A DNA stretch of 64,000 nt. Origin: Streptococcus sanguinis (GTDB lineage: Bacteria; Bacillota; Bacilli; Lactobacillales; Streptococcaceae). Under the pieces are notes generated by a model. The model was not told where the DNA came from and did no database searches. It was given only the letters and a program-made list of their open reading frames with translations. Shown piece after piece: positions 1-6,965 of the stretch. Each line of letters opens with the position of its first letter. Within the stretch, counting starts at the first letter, position 1. The translations under genes and the position numbers were made by a program. The DNA is taken from positions 223,943 to 287,942 of the forward strand of contig NZ_RJMV01000002.1 in the NCBI RefSeq assembly GCF_003943735.1. The letters are read 5' to 3'.

Positions 1-441
1 TGGAATAATTTTCTGGGTCAAACACGTTTTAAATTAATGAAGTTGGTAAAAGAGCAGATTAGTGATGATCAGTTTGATTATGAATTACAACCTGATTTTG
101 AAAATCAAGAAATCATTCAAGCTGATGGGAGCAAGTCAATTTATCGTATTCGCATAGAGGATAAAAAAGTACCAATTTGTGAGTTTGATAAAGCAGGAAG
201 AGAATTTCAAGTGGCTTGTATTGTGTTTCGGTTTACTATTTTTGGTGAGTTAGATTCCGACATTTTGCTCAAAATGAAAGAAAAATGGGTCTATTATATG
301 AAAAACAATGGATTGTATGGTATCGCTGATACTTATAAAAAAGATGATTTACATCGTTTAGTGTTTATCATCTATGAAAAAATAAATGAGCGAGCGGTTA
401 AAAGTGCTTTGTTTCATTTGAAAAACTCACAAAATTATTGA
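1..441 (+). CDS. Unknown protein of the integrative element, 5'-truncated by window edge
   Basis: The reading frame is open from base 1 to a TGA at 441, giving at least 146 residues. An ATG at 37 exists but has no ribosome binding site in front of it, so the real start probably lies outside the window. The visible part is a soluble, charged protein with alternating beta and alpha character (for example IYRIRIEDKKVPICEF, then a KMKEKWVYYMKN helix); I see no signal peptide, membrane segment or catalytic motif and do not recognise the family. It sits upstream of the replication protein and integrase, on the same strand and with similar A/T-rich codon use, so it is most likely cargo or an accessory replication/transfer gene of that element. 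Confidence 0.6.
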   Translation, partial: WNNFLGQTRFKLMKLVKEQISDDQFDYELQPDFENQEIIQADGSKSIYRIRIEDKKVPICEFDKAGREFQVACIVFRFTIFGELDSDILLKMKEKWVYYMKNNGLYGIADTYKKDDLHRLVFIIYEKINERAVKSALFHLKNSQNY

Positions 442-477
442 TATGAGAATTAAATTCTGTTTTATGCCGTGAAAGTT

Positions 478-585
478 ATTGACAGTAGGCTAAGATAAAT
501 TAGACTGGTTGAGGCGGTGCGGTCGAACTCTGTTCGCCCGTGCCGGCGCAATCAGTTTAGTCATCTTAGGGAACCTGTTGTCAAT
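478..585. other. Long imperfect hairpin, candidate replication or transfer origin of the element
   Basis: The outer arms ATTGACA (478-484) and TGTCAAT (579-585) are exact complements. Further in, CTAAGAT pairs with ATCTTAG, then come partly paired A/T-rich blocks, and a G/C-rich tip closes with CGAAC (524-528) and GTTCG (532-536) around a three-base loop. The 108-base structure is non-coding, lies directly upstream of an HUH replication protein, and is much richer in G/C at its tip than its surroundings. This is what a double-strand origin, single-strand origin or oriT can look like. The function is inferred from position and shape only. Confidence 0.55.
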
Positions 586-677
586 AAATCATGGAATAAA
601 TTAGAATTTAATGATTACAATTTTGACGCTCTTAACTTGATAAGCGTCAAACAAAAGCACGAGAAGATAGAGGTCGT

Positions 678-1529
678 ATGTCAGAAATTGGGAGCAACAA
701 ACTAGTAAAATCTTATATTTACGGAGATACAGTTGAAATGACTACAGCTGACGGACAACAAAAACAGACCATCAAGGTAATATCTGGAAAACGTTATGTA
801 AATCTTGAAACAGGTGAGATTTATGACATGAATACATCAAATAGTACACGATTTGATAATCTTAAATCGGTCAAGCAAACGATGAAAAAACTGCGTCGCT
901 TGGTTGCTCATAACTTTACTGGTGGATACAATCAACTATGGATAACTTTAACATATAGGGAGCATGTTATTGATACTGAAATAGTTTATAAAGACTTTAA
1001 AAAATTTATTCGTAAAATTCGCAAAGAATACGGTCATGTAGAATATATTGTTGTTATTGAGCCACAAGCTAGTAGAAGATGGCATTTACATGTGCTGATG
1101 AAGAATACTACAACTTTGACAATTCCTAATGAAATTCTGGCAGACTTGTGGCAGAAAGGTTTTACAAAGACCAAACGATTGAGAAGGGCTGATAAGGTTG
1201 GAAATTACTTGATAGCTTATCTATCTAATTTACAGATAGGTGATGAAGATTCTCAGAGCAAAGCAACCGTTAAGGGAGCGAGACTATACATGTATCCAAA
1301 AGGGATTCGTATTTATAGAACCAGCCGAGGGATAAAAAAGCCTTTGGAGTTAACAGCAACCAAAGGAGAGATAGTGGAATCTTATAAAATCAATAGCCCG
1401 CCAAATTTTTCACGTACTACAAAGCATGAGACGCCGTATGGTGTGAAAGAATACACAACGGAGTTTTACGATAATATAAAAAGCCTGTCAGACACTTTTA
1501 GCGGAGCAACTGACAAGCCAAATGAGTGA
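678..1529 (+). CDS. Rolling-circle replication initiator, two-tyrosine HUH endonuclease
   Basis: This 283-residue protein should nick one DNA strand at an origin and covalently hold the 5' end through a tyrosine. Three motifs are visible: motif I around WITLTY (residues 88-93), the metal-binding H-hydrophobic-H motif WHLHVLMK (H136, H138), and motif III NYLIAYLSNL with Y177 and Y181 four residues apart. The Y-x3-Y spacing places it with two-tyrosine initiators (phiX174 gpA-like, REP_ORF2/G2P type) rather than single-tyrosine plasmid Reps. The start ATG follows a modest AGAGGT ribosome site. Directly downstream are an excisionase-like gene and an integrase, so it probably replicates the excised circular form of the element. 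Confidence 0.8.
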   Translation: MSEIGSNKLVKSYIYGDTVEMTTADGQQKQTIKVISGKRYVNLETGEIYDMNTSNSTRFDNLKSVKQTMKKLRRLVAHNFTGGYNQLWITLTYREHVIDTEIVYKDFKKFIRKIRKEYGHVEYIVVIEPQASRRWHLHVLMKNTTTLTIPNEILADLWQKGFTKTKRLRRADKVGNYLIAYLSNLQIGDEDSQSKATVKGARLYMYPKGIRIYRTSRGIKKPLELTATKGEIVESYKINSPPNFSRTTKHETPYGVKEYTTEFYDNIKSLSDTFSGATDKPNE

Positions 1530-1577
1530 CAAAAGAAAACTTTTATCAACTCTATTATAGCAGAAAAAGGGAGTATT

Positions 1578-1787
1578 ATGGAACATTTATACAAAACGAA
1601 AAAAGGTATTTCAGAATTATTTGATATCCCTTTAAAAACATTAAATAATGATTTGACTGAGATGAGGCGGATTGAGCAGTTTCAAGATTTTATTTTGAAG
1701 CCCTCCCATAAGAGGGTTTATATAAGTATTGAGGGATATGAGCGCTTTTTGCAATACAAACAAAAGAAGTATGAGGAAGCTATGTAG
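1578..1787 (+). CDS. Small winged-helix excisionase-like DNA-binding protein
   Basis: The gene encodes 69 residues with a helix-turn-helix near the N terminus (GISELFDIPLKTLNNDL, about residues 10-26) and a basic C-terminal tail. Its size, the HTH and its place immediately before a tyrosine integrase on the same strand match recombination directionality factors (Xis) of streptococcal integrative elements, which bend attachment-site DNA and favour excision. The ribosome site AAAGGGAG precedes the ATG. A role as a transcriptional regulator of int cannot be excluded. The family assignment rests on context and a short motif, so it is tentative. Confidence 0.65.
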   Translation: MEHLYKTKKGISELFDIPLKTLNNDLTEMRRIEQFQDFILKPSHKRVYISIEGYERFLQYKQKKYEEAM

Positions 1788-1818
1788 TTATGTTATAATT
1801 AAGCTATGCTACATAGCT
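1778..1818. repeat. Perfect 10-bp inverted repeat between xis-like gene and integrase
   Basis: AGCTATGTAG (1778-1787, including the stop codon of the upstream gene) is the exact reverse complement of CTACATAGCT (1809-1818). A TATAAT sequence lies in the loop at 1794-1799 and a T-rich stretch follows. It may be a weak terminator or attenuator, or an operator for a promoter that drives the integrase separately. Confidence 0.5.
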
Positions 1819-1851
1819 TTCCTTTATTTATGATAATAAAAAGGAGAGATG

Positions 1852-2991
1852 ATGTTTTATAAAGAGTTAGATAATGGTAAGTATCGCTATTATGAGAAAT
1901 TTTATGATAAGCGTGATAAAAAGTGGAAACAGGTGACTGTTACTTTGAAATCAAGATCTAGAGTTTCTCAAGCAGAAGCAAAAAGGCGGTTAGCAACTAA
2001 GATAGATAAAATTCTTATGACACCGACAAAAGAAGAGCTGAAGCAACAAAAATATGAAGCGACTACGTTTAGTCAGCTGTTGGCAGAATGGAAAACTATT
2101 CGAGCTAGTGAAATTAAATCATCAAGTTTTAGAAGCGAAATGAAATGTTTACAATTTTTTGCTGATGCGGTAGGTGACTTGAAGTTGTCAGAATATACCA
2201 CCCAGCAAATACAAAGCTACCTAATGAGTTTAAATGTTGAAAATTCTACAAGGAAAAATCGAAAGATTTATCTTAATGGTATCTTTGGCTATGCTGAGAA
2301 GGTCGGATATATCACCAAGAGTCCTGTCAAAAATGTAGTGATTCCTAAGCAAAAGGCTGATTATGAAAAACTAAAAAAAGCGAAGGAACATTTTATCAGC
2401 AGAGAGGAATTAGGAAAAGTTTTGTCGTATTGCGAAAATCATAATAAAGATAGACGCTATACATTAGCAATGGAGTTCATTTTTTTAACAGGTCTTCGCT
2501 TTGCTGAATTTATCGGTGTTCGCTATCAAGATATAGATTTTGAAAATTGTCTTTTGAAGATTGATCATACGATTGACTATGTGGCTCACAAGTATGACGA
2601 GCGAGTACTTCAAACTACTAAGACGGTAGGTTCTGTTAGAACGATAATTCTGAGTGAACGTTGTATAGAGATTGTTTTATATTTTCGTGAGCATTGCCGT
2701 GATGAAGAGTTTGTTTTTGTCACGGAGCAAGGAAATATTATGAGACAACCTTTATTATACAAATTCATCAAGAACAGTTGCGATACAGTTCTAGGTGAAG
2801 GAAAGGCATATAATATACATATGCTTCGGCATTCCCACATCAGCTTACTTGCTGAACTAGGATTACCTATTAAAGCGATTATGGAGCGTGTAGGTCACCG
2901 TGATGAGTCCATTACTTTACAGGTATATAGCCATGTTACGGAGAATATTCAAGACGAAGTAAGAACGAAGCTCAATCAAATTCACCTGTAA
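1852..2991 (+). CDS. int: Tyrosine recombinase, integrase of the integrative element
   Basis: This protein of 379 residues catalyses site-specific integration and excision. The order is an N-terminal arm-DNA-binding segment (about 1-60, GKYRYYEKFYDKRDKKWKQ), a helical core-binding domain (about 70-165) and a catalytic domain with R216 (TGLRFAEF), H323/R326 (HMLRHSH), H349 (VGHRDE) and the nucleophile Y359 (LQVYSHV). All five expected catalytic positions are present, so it should be active. The ATG at 1852 is chosen because it lies five bases after AAGGAG; an ATG directly before it at 1849 is too close. It is the last gene of the element and points at tatD, as usual for an integrase next to its attachment site. 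Confidence 0.93.
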   Translation: MFYKELDNGKYRYYEKFYDKRDKKWKQVTVTLKSRSRVSQAEAKRRLATKIDKILMTPTKEELKQQKYEATTFSQLLAEWKTIRASEIKSSSFRSEMKCLQFFADAVGDLKLSEYTTQQIQSYLMSLNVENSTRKNRKIYLNGIFGYAEKVGYITKSPVKNVVIPKQKADYEKLKKAKEHFISREELGKVLSYCENHNKDRRYTLAMEFIFLTGLRFAEFIGVRYQDIDFENCLLKIDHTIDYVAHKYDERVLQTTKTVGSVRTIILSERCIEIVLYFREHCRDEEFVFVTEQGNIMRQPLLYKFIKNSCDTVLGEGKAYNIHMLRHSHISLLAELGLPIKAIMERVGHRDESITLQVYSHVTENIQDEVRTKLNQIHL

Positions 2992-2994
2992 AGG

Positions 2995-3085
2995 ACTAAC
3001 CAAAAAACTAACCATAAATTAACCAAAGTGGTGAGAAACAATAGGAAATACAGGGAAATATAGAAAATTAAAATTCTGTATTTCC
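2995..3085. other. Candidate attachment-site region with integrase arm sites and an inverted repeat
   Basis: Directly after the integrase stop there are three short direct repeats, CTAACC at 2996-3001, CTAACC at 3008-3013 and TTAACC at 3019-3024, spaced 12 and 11 bases, as expected for arm-type integrase sites. Next comes a perfect inverted repeat, GGAAATACAG (3044-3053) and CTGTATTTCC (3076-3085). The element-chromosome junction should lie in or just after this segment and before the tatD ribosome site at 3111. The left junction is outside the window, so the exact core cannot be fixed. Confidence 0.5.
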
Positions 3086-3125
3086 AATGGTTAGAGAAGT
3101 ATAGGGAAGAAGGAGGAAACAAAGT

Positions 3126-3896
3126 TTGAACATTTTTGATACACATACGCATTTAAATGTGGAAGAATTTGCTGGTCGAGAGGCAGAGGAGCTGCAGCTG
3201 GCTACAGAAATGGGCATCAGCAAAATAAATATTGTCGGTTTTGACCGACCGACCATTGAGCGCGCCTTGGAGCTGGCAGATAGCTATGATCAGCTTTATG
3301 CTACGATTGGCTGGCATCCGACTGAGGCGGGGACTTATGATGAGGCGGTGGAAGCCTATCTGTTGGACAAGCTTGGTCACCCCAAGGTGGTGGCTCTGGG
3401 CGAGATTGGGCTGGACTATCACTGGATGACAGCTCCAAAGGATGTTCAGGAGCGGGTGTTTCGACGCCAAATCCAGCTCTCCAAAGAGCTGAACCTACCC
3501 TTTGTTGTTCACACACGTGACGCATTGGAGGACACCTATGAGATTATCAAGAGTGAGGGCGTAGGTCCTCGTGGCGGTATCATGCACTCTTATTCGGGTT
3601 CTTTGGAAATGGCAGAGCGCTTTATCGAGCTAGGGATGATGATTTCCTTTTCTGGGGTCGTCACTTTTAAAAAAGCGATAGATATTCAGGAGGCGGCTCA
3701 GAATCTGCCTTTGGACAAAATCCTCGTTGAGACTGATGCGCCTTACTTGGCGCCTGTTCCCAAGCGTGGTCGAGAAAACAAAACAGCCTATACCCGCTAT
3801 GTTGTAGAGAAAATTGCTGAGCTTCGTGGGCTGCCTGTCGAAGAAGTAGCGCAAGCGACCTATGATAATGCAAAGAAGGTGTTTGGGCTTGACTGA
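3126..3896 (+). CDS. tatD: TatD-family metal-dependent DNase
   Basis: A 256-residue TIM-barrel hydrolase that acts as a metal-dependent 3'-5' exonuclease on DNA. Metal ligands of the family are visible: D-x-H-x-H at the N terminus (DTHTHL), E in ALGEIGLDY, H in VVHTRDA, H in GIMHSYSG, and D in LVETDAPYL. Length is normal. The start is a TTG at 3126 nine bases after a strong AGGAGG, with no better ATG. It overlaps the start of rnmV by eight bases, the usual coupling in Firmicutes. The integrative element ends just upstream, so the native promoter may have been replaced or moved by the insertion. Confidence 0.93.
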   Translation: MNIFDTHTHLNVEEFAGREAEELQLATEMGISKINIVGFDRPTIERALELADSYDQLYATIGWHPTEAGTYDEAVEAYLLDKLGHPKVVALGEIGLDYHWMTAPKDVQERVFRRQIQLSKELNLPFVVHTRDALEDTYEIIKSEGVGPRGGIMHSYSGSLEMAERFIELGMMISFSGVVTFKKAIDIQEAAQNLPLDKILVETDAPYLAPVPKRGRENKTAYTRYVVEKIAELRGLPVEEVAQATYDNAKKVFGLD

Positions 3897-4458
3897 GAAG
3901 ATAAAAATCCCTCAGGTGATCGTCGTTGAGGGCAAGGATGATACAGCCAACCTGCAGCGATTTTACCAAGTTGACACTTACGAGACGAGAGGTTCCGCTA
4001 TCAATGAAGAAGACCTAGAGCGGATTGAGAAATTGCACCAGCTGCGAGGTGTGATTGTCTTTACCGATCCAGACTACAATGGCGAGCGTATTCGTCGAAT
4101 GATCATGGAGGCTGTGCCAACTGCTCAGCATGCCTTTCTCCGCCGTGATGAGGCGGCTCCTAAGTCTAAGAACAAAGGAAAATCGCTTGGAGTAGAGCAC
4201 GCTTCATTTGAGGATTTACAGCAGGCGTTAGCTGGGCTGGTCGGATATTTCGATGATGAGGATAATTTTGACATCACCCAAAGCGATCTTGTTCGGCTGG
4301 GCTTGCTTATGGGAAGCGACAGCCGACAGCGTCGAGAGTATTTGGGTGAGCAGCTCCGTATCGGCTATTCCAATGGTAAGCAACTACTCAAACGATTGGA
4401 ATTGTTTGGCGTGACTTTGGCGGAAGTGGAAGAAGCTATGCTCAAATATTCAGTCTAA
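3889..4458 (+). CDS. rnmV: Ribonuclease M5
   Basis: RNase M5 cleaves the 5S rRNA precursor to its mature ends, with ribosomal protein L18 as helper. The 189-residue protein carries a TOPRIM domain: the glutamate in VIVVEGKDD near the N terminus and the D-x-D motif in VFTDPDYNGE. The TTG at 3889 is chosen as the start because AAGAAGG lies eight bases upstream and the protein then begins LTEKIKIPQVIVVEG as in relatives; an ATG at 3862 would add nine residues without a ribosome site. It overlaps tatD and is followed after 11 bases by a dehydrogenase, whereas rsmA is the usual next gene. Confidence 0.93.
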   Translation: MTEKIKIPQVIVVEGKDDTANLQRFYQVDTYETRGSAINEEDLERIEKLHQLRGVIVFTDPDYNGERIRRMIMEAVPTAQHAFLRRDEAAPKSKNKGKSLGVEHASFEDLQQALAGLVGYFDDEDNFDITQSDLVRLGLLMGSDSRQRREYLGEQLRIGYSNGKQLLKRLELFGVTLAEVEEAMLKYSV

Positions 4459-4469
4459 CGGAGTAAGAA

Positions 4470-5357
4470 ATGAAAAAAGTAATTATTACGGGCGGCAATA
4501 GTGGGATTGGATATCAAACTGCAAAACAGTTAGCTGAGAAAGGTTGGTCAGTGACCCTATTTTGCCGTCGAAAAGAAGCTGCTGAGCAAGCCTGTGAGAA
4601 AATCCGTCAACAAACAGGAAACCCGCATATAGATTACATCTTGGTTGATTTATCTGATATGAAAAGTGTCATGAAAGCGGTAGAACAGTATATCCACAAA
4701 GAAGAGAATTTAGATGTTTTAATTAACAATGCGGCCGATTTTGATTTATCGATCAAAAAGCCGATTCTTACCAAAGACGGATTGGAAAAACAATTTGCGA
4801 CCAATGTGGGCGCTCCTTTCTTGCTTTCTTCCTTATTGAAAGACTTGTTGGGAAAGTCAGAAAGTGGTCGGATTATTAATATTTCTTCCCAAGGGCTGGT
4901 GCTTTATCCTTTCATGAAGCTTGATTTTGAAAATTTATCTGGACAAAAACATTACAGTCCTGCTAAGACCTATTATCAGAATAAACTGGCCTTGTTGATG
5001 CTGTCGCTTTATATGCGGAAGCATTGGAAAGGTATCAAGGTTCAGGCCATCCGTGTGACCAATGTCAAAGTAGATATGCGCCGCTATGATCACCTCAACG
5101 CTTTTATGAAAAATCTGTATAAAATTAAGTCGAGATTTTCGATTAGTCCTGAAGAGATGGCGAAAGTCTATACAGCCTTATCTACAGAAGATGGCTATGA
5201 GGGCTTTTTGTATGACGAGAAATGTAGAGAAGTCAAGGCTAACGTATTTGCTTACAAGGAAGAAGAACAGAAAAAACTTTACACCTTGCTAGAGCAAATG
5301 ACCTTCTTAAAAGATAACGAATTAGAAAAGAGAAAAGATGCGTATTGCAGACCATAG
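4470..5357 (+). CDS. Short-chain dehydrogenase/reductase of unknown substrate
   Basis: A 295-residue Rossmann-fold oxidoreductase. The cofactor motif TGGNSGIG is at residues 8-15 and is followed by CRRKE at the end of strand 2, which suggests NADP(H). LINNAAD is the structural NNA motif, ISSQG supplies the catalytic serine, and YYQNK supplies the Y-x3-K pair. The shape resembles retinol-dehydrogenase/WW-oxidoreductase-like members, but the substrate cannot be read from sequence. It sits between rnmV and rsmA, and its last 20 bases overlap rsmA, so translation may be coupled. Insertion here looks like a lineage-specific addition to a conserved operon. Confidence 0.85.
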   Translation: MKKVIITGGNSGIGYQTAKQLAEKGWSVTLFCRRKEAAEQACEKIRQQTGNPHIDYILVDLSDMKSVMKAVEQYIHKEENLDVLINNAADFDLSIKKPILTKDGLEKQFATNVGAPFLLSSLLKDLLGKSESGRIINISSQGLVLYPFMKLDFENLSGQKHYSPAKTYYQNKLALLMLSLYMRKHWKGIKVQAIRVTNVKVDMRRYDHLNAFMKNLYKIKSRFSISPEEMAKVYTALSTEDGYEGFLYDEKCREVKANVFAYKEEEQKKLYTLLEQMTFLKDNELEKRKDAYCRP

Positions 5358-6210
5358 TGTGACCCGTGCCATTCTGGAGCGTCACGGTTTCACTTTTAAA
5401 AAATCTTTCGGTCAGAATTTCCTGACGGATACCAACATTCTCCAGAAGATTGTGGATACAGCCGAGATTGACAAAAATGTCAATGTCATCGAGATTGGGC
5501 CTGGTATTGGGGCTTTGACAGAATTTTTGGCCGAAAGTGCCGCCGAAGTCATGGCCTTTGAGATTGATGACCGTCTGGTGCCAATTTTGGCGGATACTCT
5601 GCGCGATTTTGACAATGTGACAGTGGTTAATCAGGATATTCTCAAGGTTGATTTGGCCCAGTACATAGCAGAGTTTAAGAATCCAGACCTGCCTATCAAG
5701 GTAGTGGCGAACTTGCCCTACTATATCACGACGCCGATTCTCATGCACTTGATTGAGAGTAGGATTCCTTTTAGTGAGTTTGTCGTGATGATGCAGAGAG
5801 AAGTGGCCGATCGGATTTCGGCTCAGCCTAATACCAAGGCCTACGGTAGTTTGTCAATCGCGGTCCAGTATTACATGACGGCTAAGGTTGCCTTTATCGT
5901 GCCACGGACAGTCTTTGTACCAGCGCCAAATGTGGATTCGGCCATTCTCAAGATGGTGCGCAGAGACCAGCCAGCTGTTGAGGTACAGGACGAGAAATTC
6001 TTTTTCAAGGTCTCCAAGGCCAGTTTTGTCCACCGTCGGAAGACTCTCTGGAATAACCTGACCAGTTGTTTTGGGAAGTCTGAGGAGACTAAAGGCAAAC
6101 TGACAGCAGCCTTAGAACGAGCTGACTTATCTCCAAGTGTTCGGGGAGAAGCTCTGAGTTTAGAGGAATTTGCGCGCCTGGCAGACGCTTTGAAGTCTGA
6201 GGGATTATAA
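5338..6210 (+). CDS. rsmA: 16S rRNA dimethyladenosine transferase RsmA/KsgA
   Basis: RsmA dimethylates two adjacent adenosines near the 3' end of 16S rRNA with S-adenosylmethionine, a late small-subunit maturation check. The 290-residue protein has FGQNFLTD at the N terminus, the SAM-binding motif [13 protein letters not shown], the acidic FEIDDRLV, and the catalytic NLPYYITTP. The ATG at 5338 lies inside the end of the dehydrogenase gene with AGAAAAG in front. Length and motifs are normal. Loss of this enzyme gives kasugamycin resistance in other bacteria; nothing here suggests loss. Confidence 0.96.
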   Translation: MRIADHSVTRAILERHGFTFKKSFGQNFLTDTNILQKIVDTAEIDKNVNVIEIGPGIGALTEFLAESAAEVMAFEIDDRLVPILADTLRDFDNVTVVNQDILKVDLAQYIAEFKNPDLPIKVVANLPYYITTPILMHLIESRIPFSEFVVMMQREVADRISAQPNTKAYGSLSIAVQYYMTAKVAFIVPRTVFVPAPNVDSAILKMVRRDQPAVEVQDEKFFFKVSKASFVHRRKTLWNNLTSCFGKSEETKGKLTAALERADLSPSVRGEALSLEEFARLADALKSEGL

Positions 6211-6250
6211 AAAATAGAAGATCTGCTCTGTATAGCTGGTCTTCTATTTT
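6211..6250 (+). terminator. Rho-independent terminator after rsmA
   Basis: AAAATAGAAGA (6211-6221) pairs perfectly with TCTTCTATTTT (6240-6250). The stem begins directly after the rsmA stop codon and has its own A and U tracts. Confidence 0.8.
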
Positions 6251-6265
6251 GCTAATGAGGTACAT

Positions 6266-6673
6266 ATGAAAGTGAAATTTCTGTCTTTGTTTTCTGCCCT
6301 GCTCTGGTTTTCGCAGTCTTTACTCCATTTCCTGCTTATGTTAGGTCTGCCTCTGGGACGTTTTGTATTTGGCGGAGCTTATATAGTATTTCCTTTATGG
6401 CTGCGTCCTGTCAACTTCCTTCTTTTCTTGATGTTGGGTTTCTTTGGTTTCAGTTATCTATCTTTTGGCAGCTGGCTAAGAAGTAGCTTGAAGTCTTCTG
6501 TTCTGAGAAAGATCATCTTAAGCGGAACTGTTTTTCTCTTTTTGGCTACTGTTTTCAATTTCTTTGTGACCGTGAGTCTCTTAGAGAAGTATTTAACTGG
6601 GGGACTGACCTTTCTGGCTTTTCTAAGCAGTGTAATTCTGCTTCATAATAACAAAAAATCCTATCAATCATGA
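6266..6673 (+). CDS. Small integral membrane protein of unknown function
   Basis: A 135-residue, very hydrophobic protein with about four predicted membrane segments (residues about 5-27, 33-60, 75-98 and 104-125) separated by short basic loops. There is no lipobox and no known motif. ATGAGGTAC supplies a weak ribosome site before the ATG at 6266. It lies between the rsmA terminator and another terminator whose stem contains its stop codon, so it is probably a single-gene unit or depends on read-through from rsmA. Composition is like its neighbours. I do not recognise the family. Confidence 0.65.
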   Translation: MKVKFLSLFSALLWFSQSLLHFLLMLGLPLGRFVFGGAYIVFPLWLRPVNFLLFLMLGFFGFSYLSFGSWLRSSLKSSVLRKIILSGTVFLFLATVFNFFVTVSLLEKYLTGGLTFLAFLSSVILLHNNKKSYQS

Positions 6674-6686
6674 TAGGATTGCTTTT
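6657..6686. terminator. Bidirectional terminator between membrane gene and tRNA-Leu
   Basis: AATCCTATCA (6657-6666) and TGATAGGATT (6671-6680) form a perfect 10-bp stem with a four-base loop. A T run follows on the plus strand and a T run also follows on the minus strand, so it can end both the membrane-protein mRNA and the convergent tRNA transcript. The stop codon of the membrane gene is inside the stem. Confidence 0.85.
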
Positions 6687-6689
6687 TAT

Positions 6690-6771
6690 GCGGAGGAAGG
6701 GATTTGAACCCTCACACCCGTACGGGCACATGCGCCTGAAGCATGCGTGTCTGCCGTTCCACCACCTCCGC
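6690..6771 (-). tRNA. tRNA-Leu, anticodon CAG
   Basis: Read on the minus strand, 82 bases fold as a class II tRNA. The acceptor arms are GCGGAGG and CCTCCGC, the anticodon stem is CATGC/GCATG around the loop TTCAGGC (anticodon CAG, reading CUG codons), there is a long variable arm TGCCCGTACGGGTG, and the T arm carries GGTTCAAAT. No CCA is encoded, so it is added after transcription. A minus-strand TATAAT (plus 6782-6787) lies just upstream as the likely -10 box. Confidence 0.97.
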
Positions 6772-6890
6772 TTGAGATTCTATTATAACTTATTTTTGTG
6801 AAAATGCCAATAGAGAATATCAGTTTTTTTCACTGTATGAAAAAAGCAGAAAAATTTCTATTTTTTCTTTACTAAAATAGTTCTATGATA

Positions 6891-6919
6891 TTGCCATTAT
6901 AGCAAGTATTTGTTACAAT
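6891..6919 (+). promoter_or_regulatory. Promoter of the CnaB adhesin
   Basis: TTGCCA (6891-6896) and TACAAT (6914-6919) are separated by exactly 17 bases and lie about 45 bases before the gene. The intervening leader is A/T-rich and ends in AAAAGGAG before the ATG. Confidence 0.7.
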
Positions 6920-6965
6920 TAGATTAATTACTTATTTAGGTAACGAAATAAAAAAGGAGAATGTT

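Noticed and set aside
517..705. 62-codon frame over the hairpin upstream of the Rep gene
   Set aside because: It crosses the long structured non-coding hairpin, overlaps the Rep start and has no ribosome site or protein-like composition.
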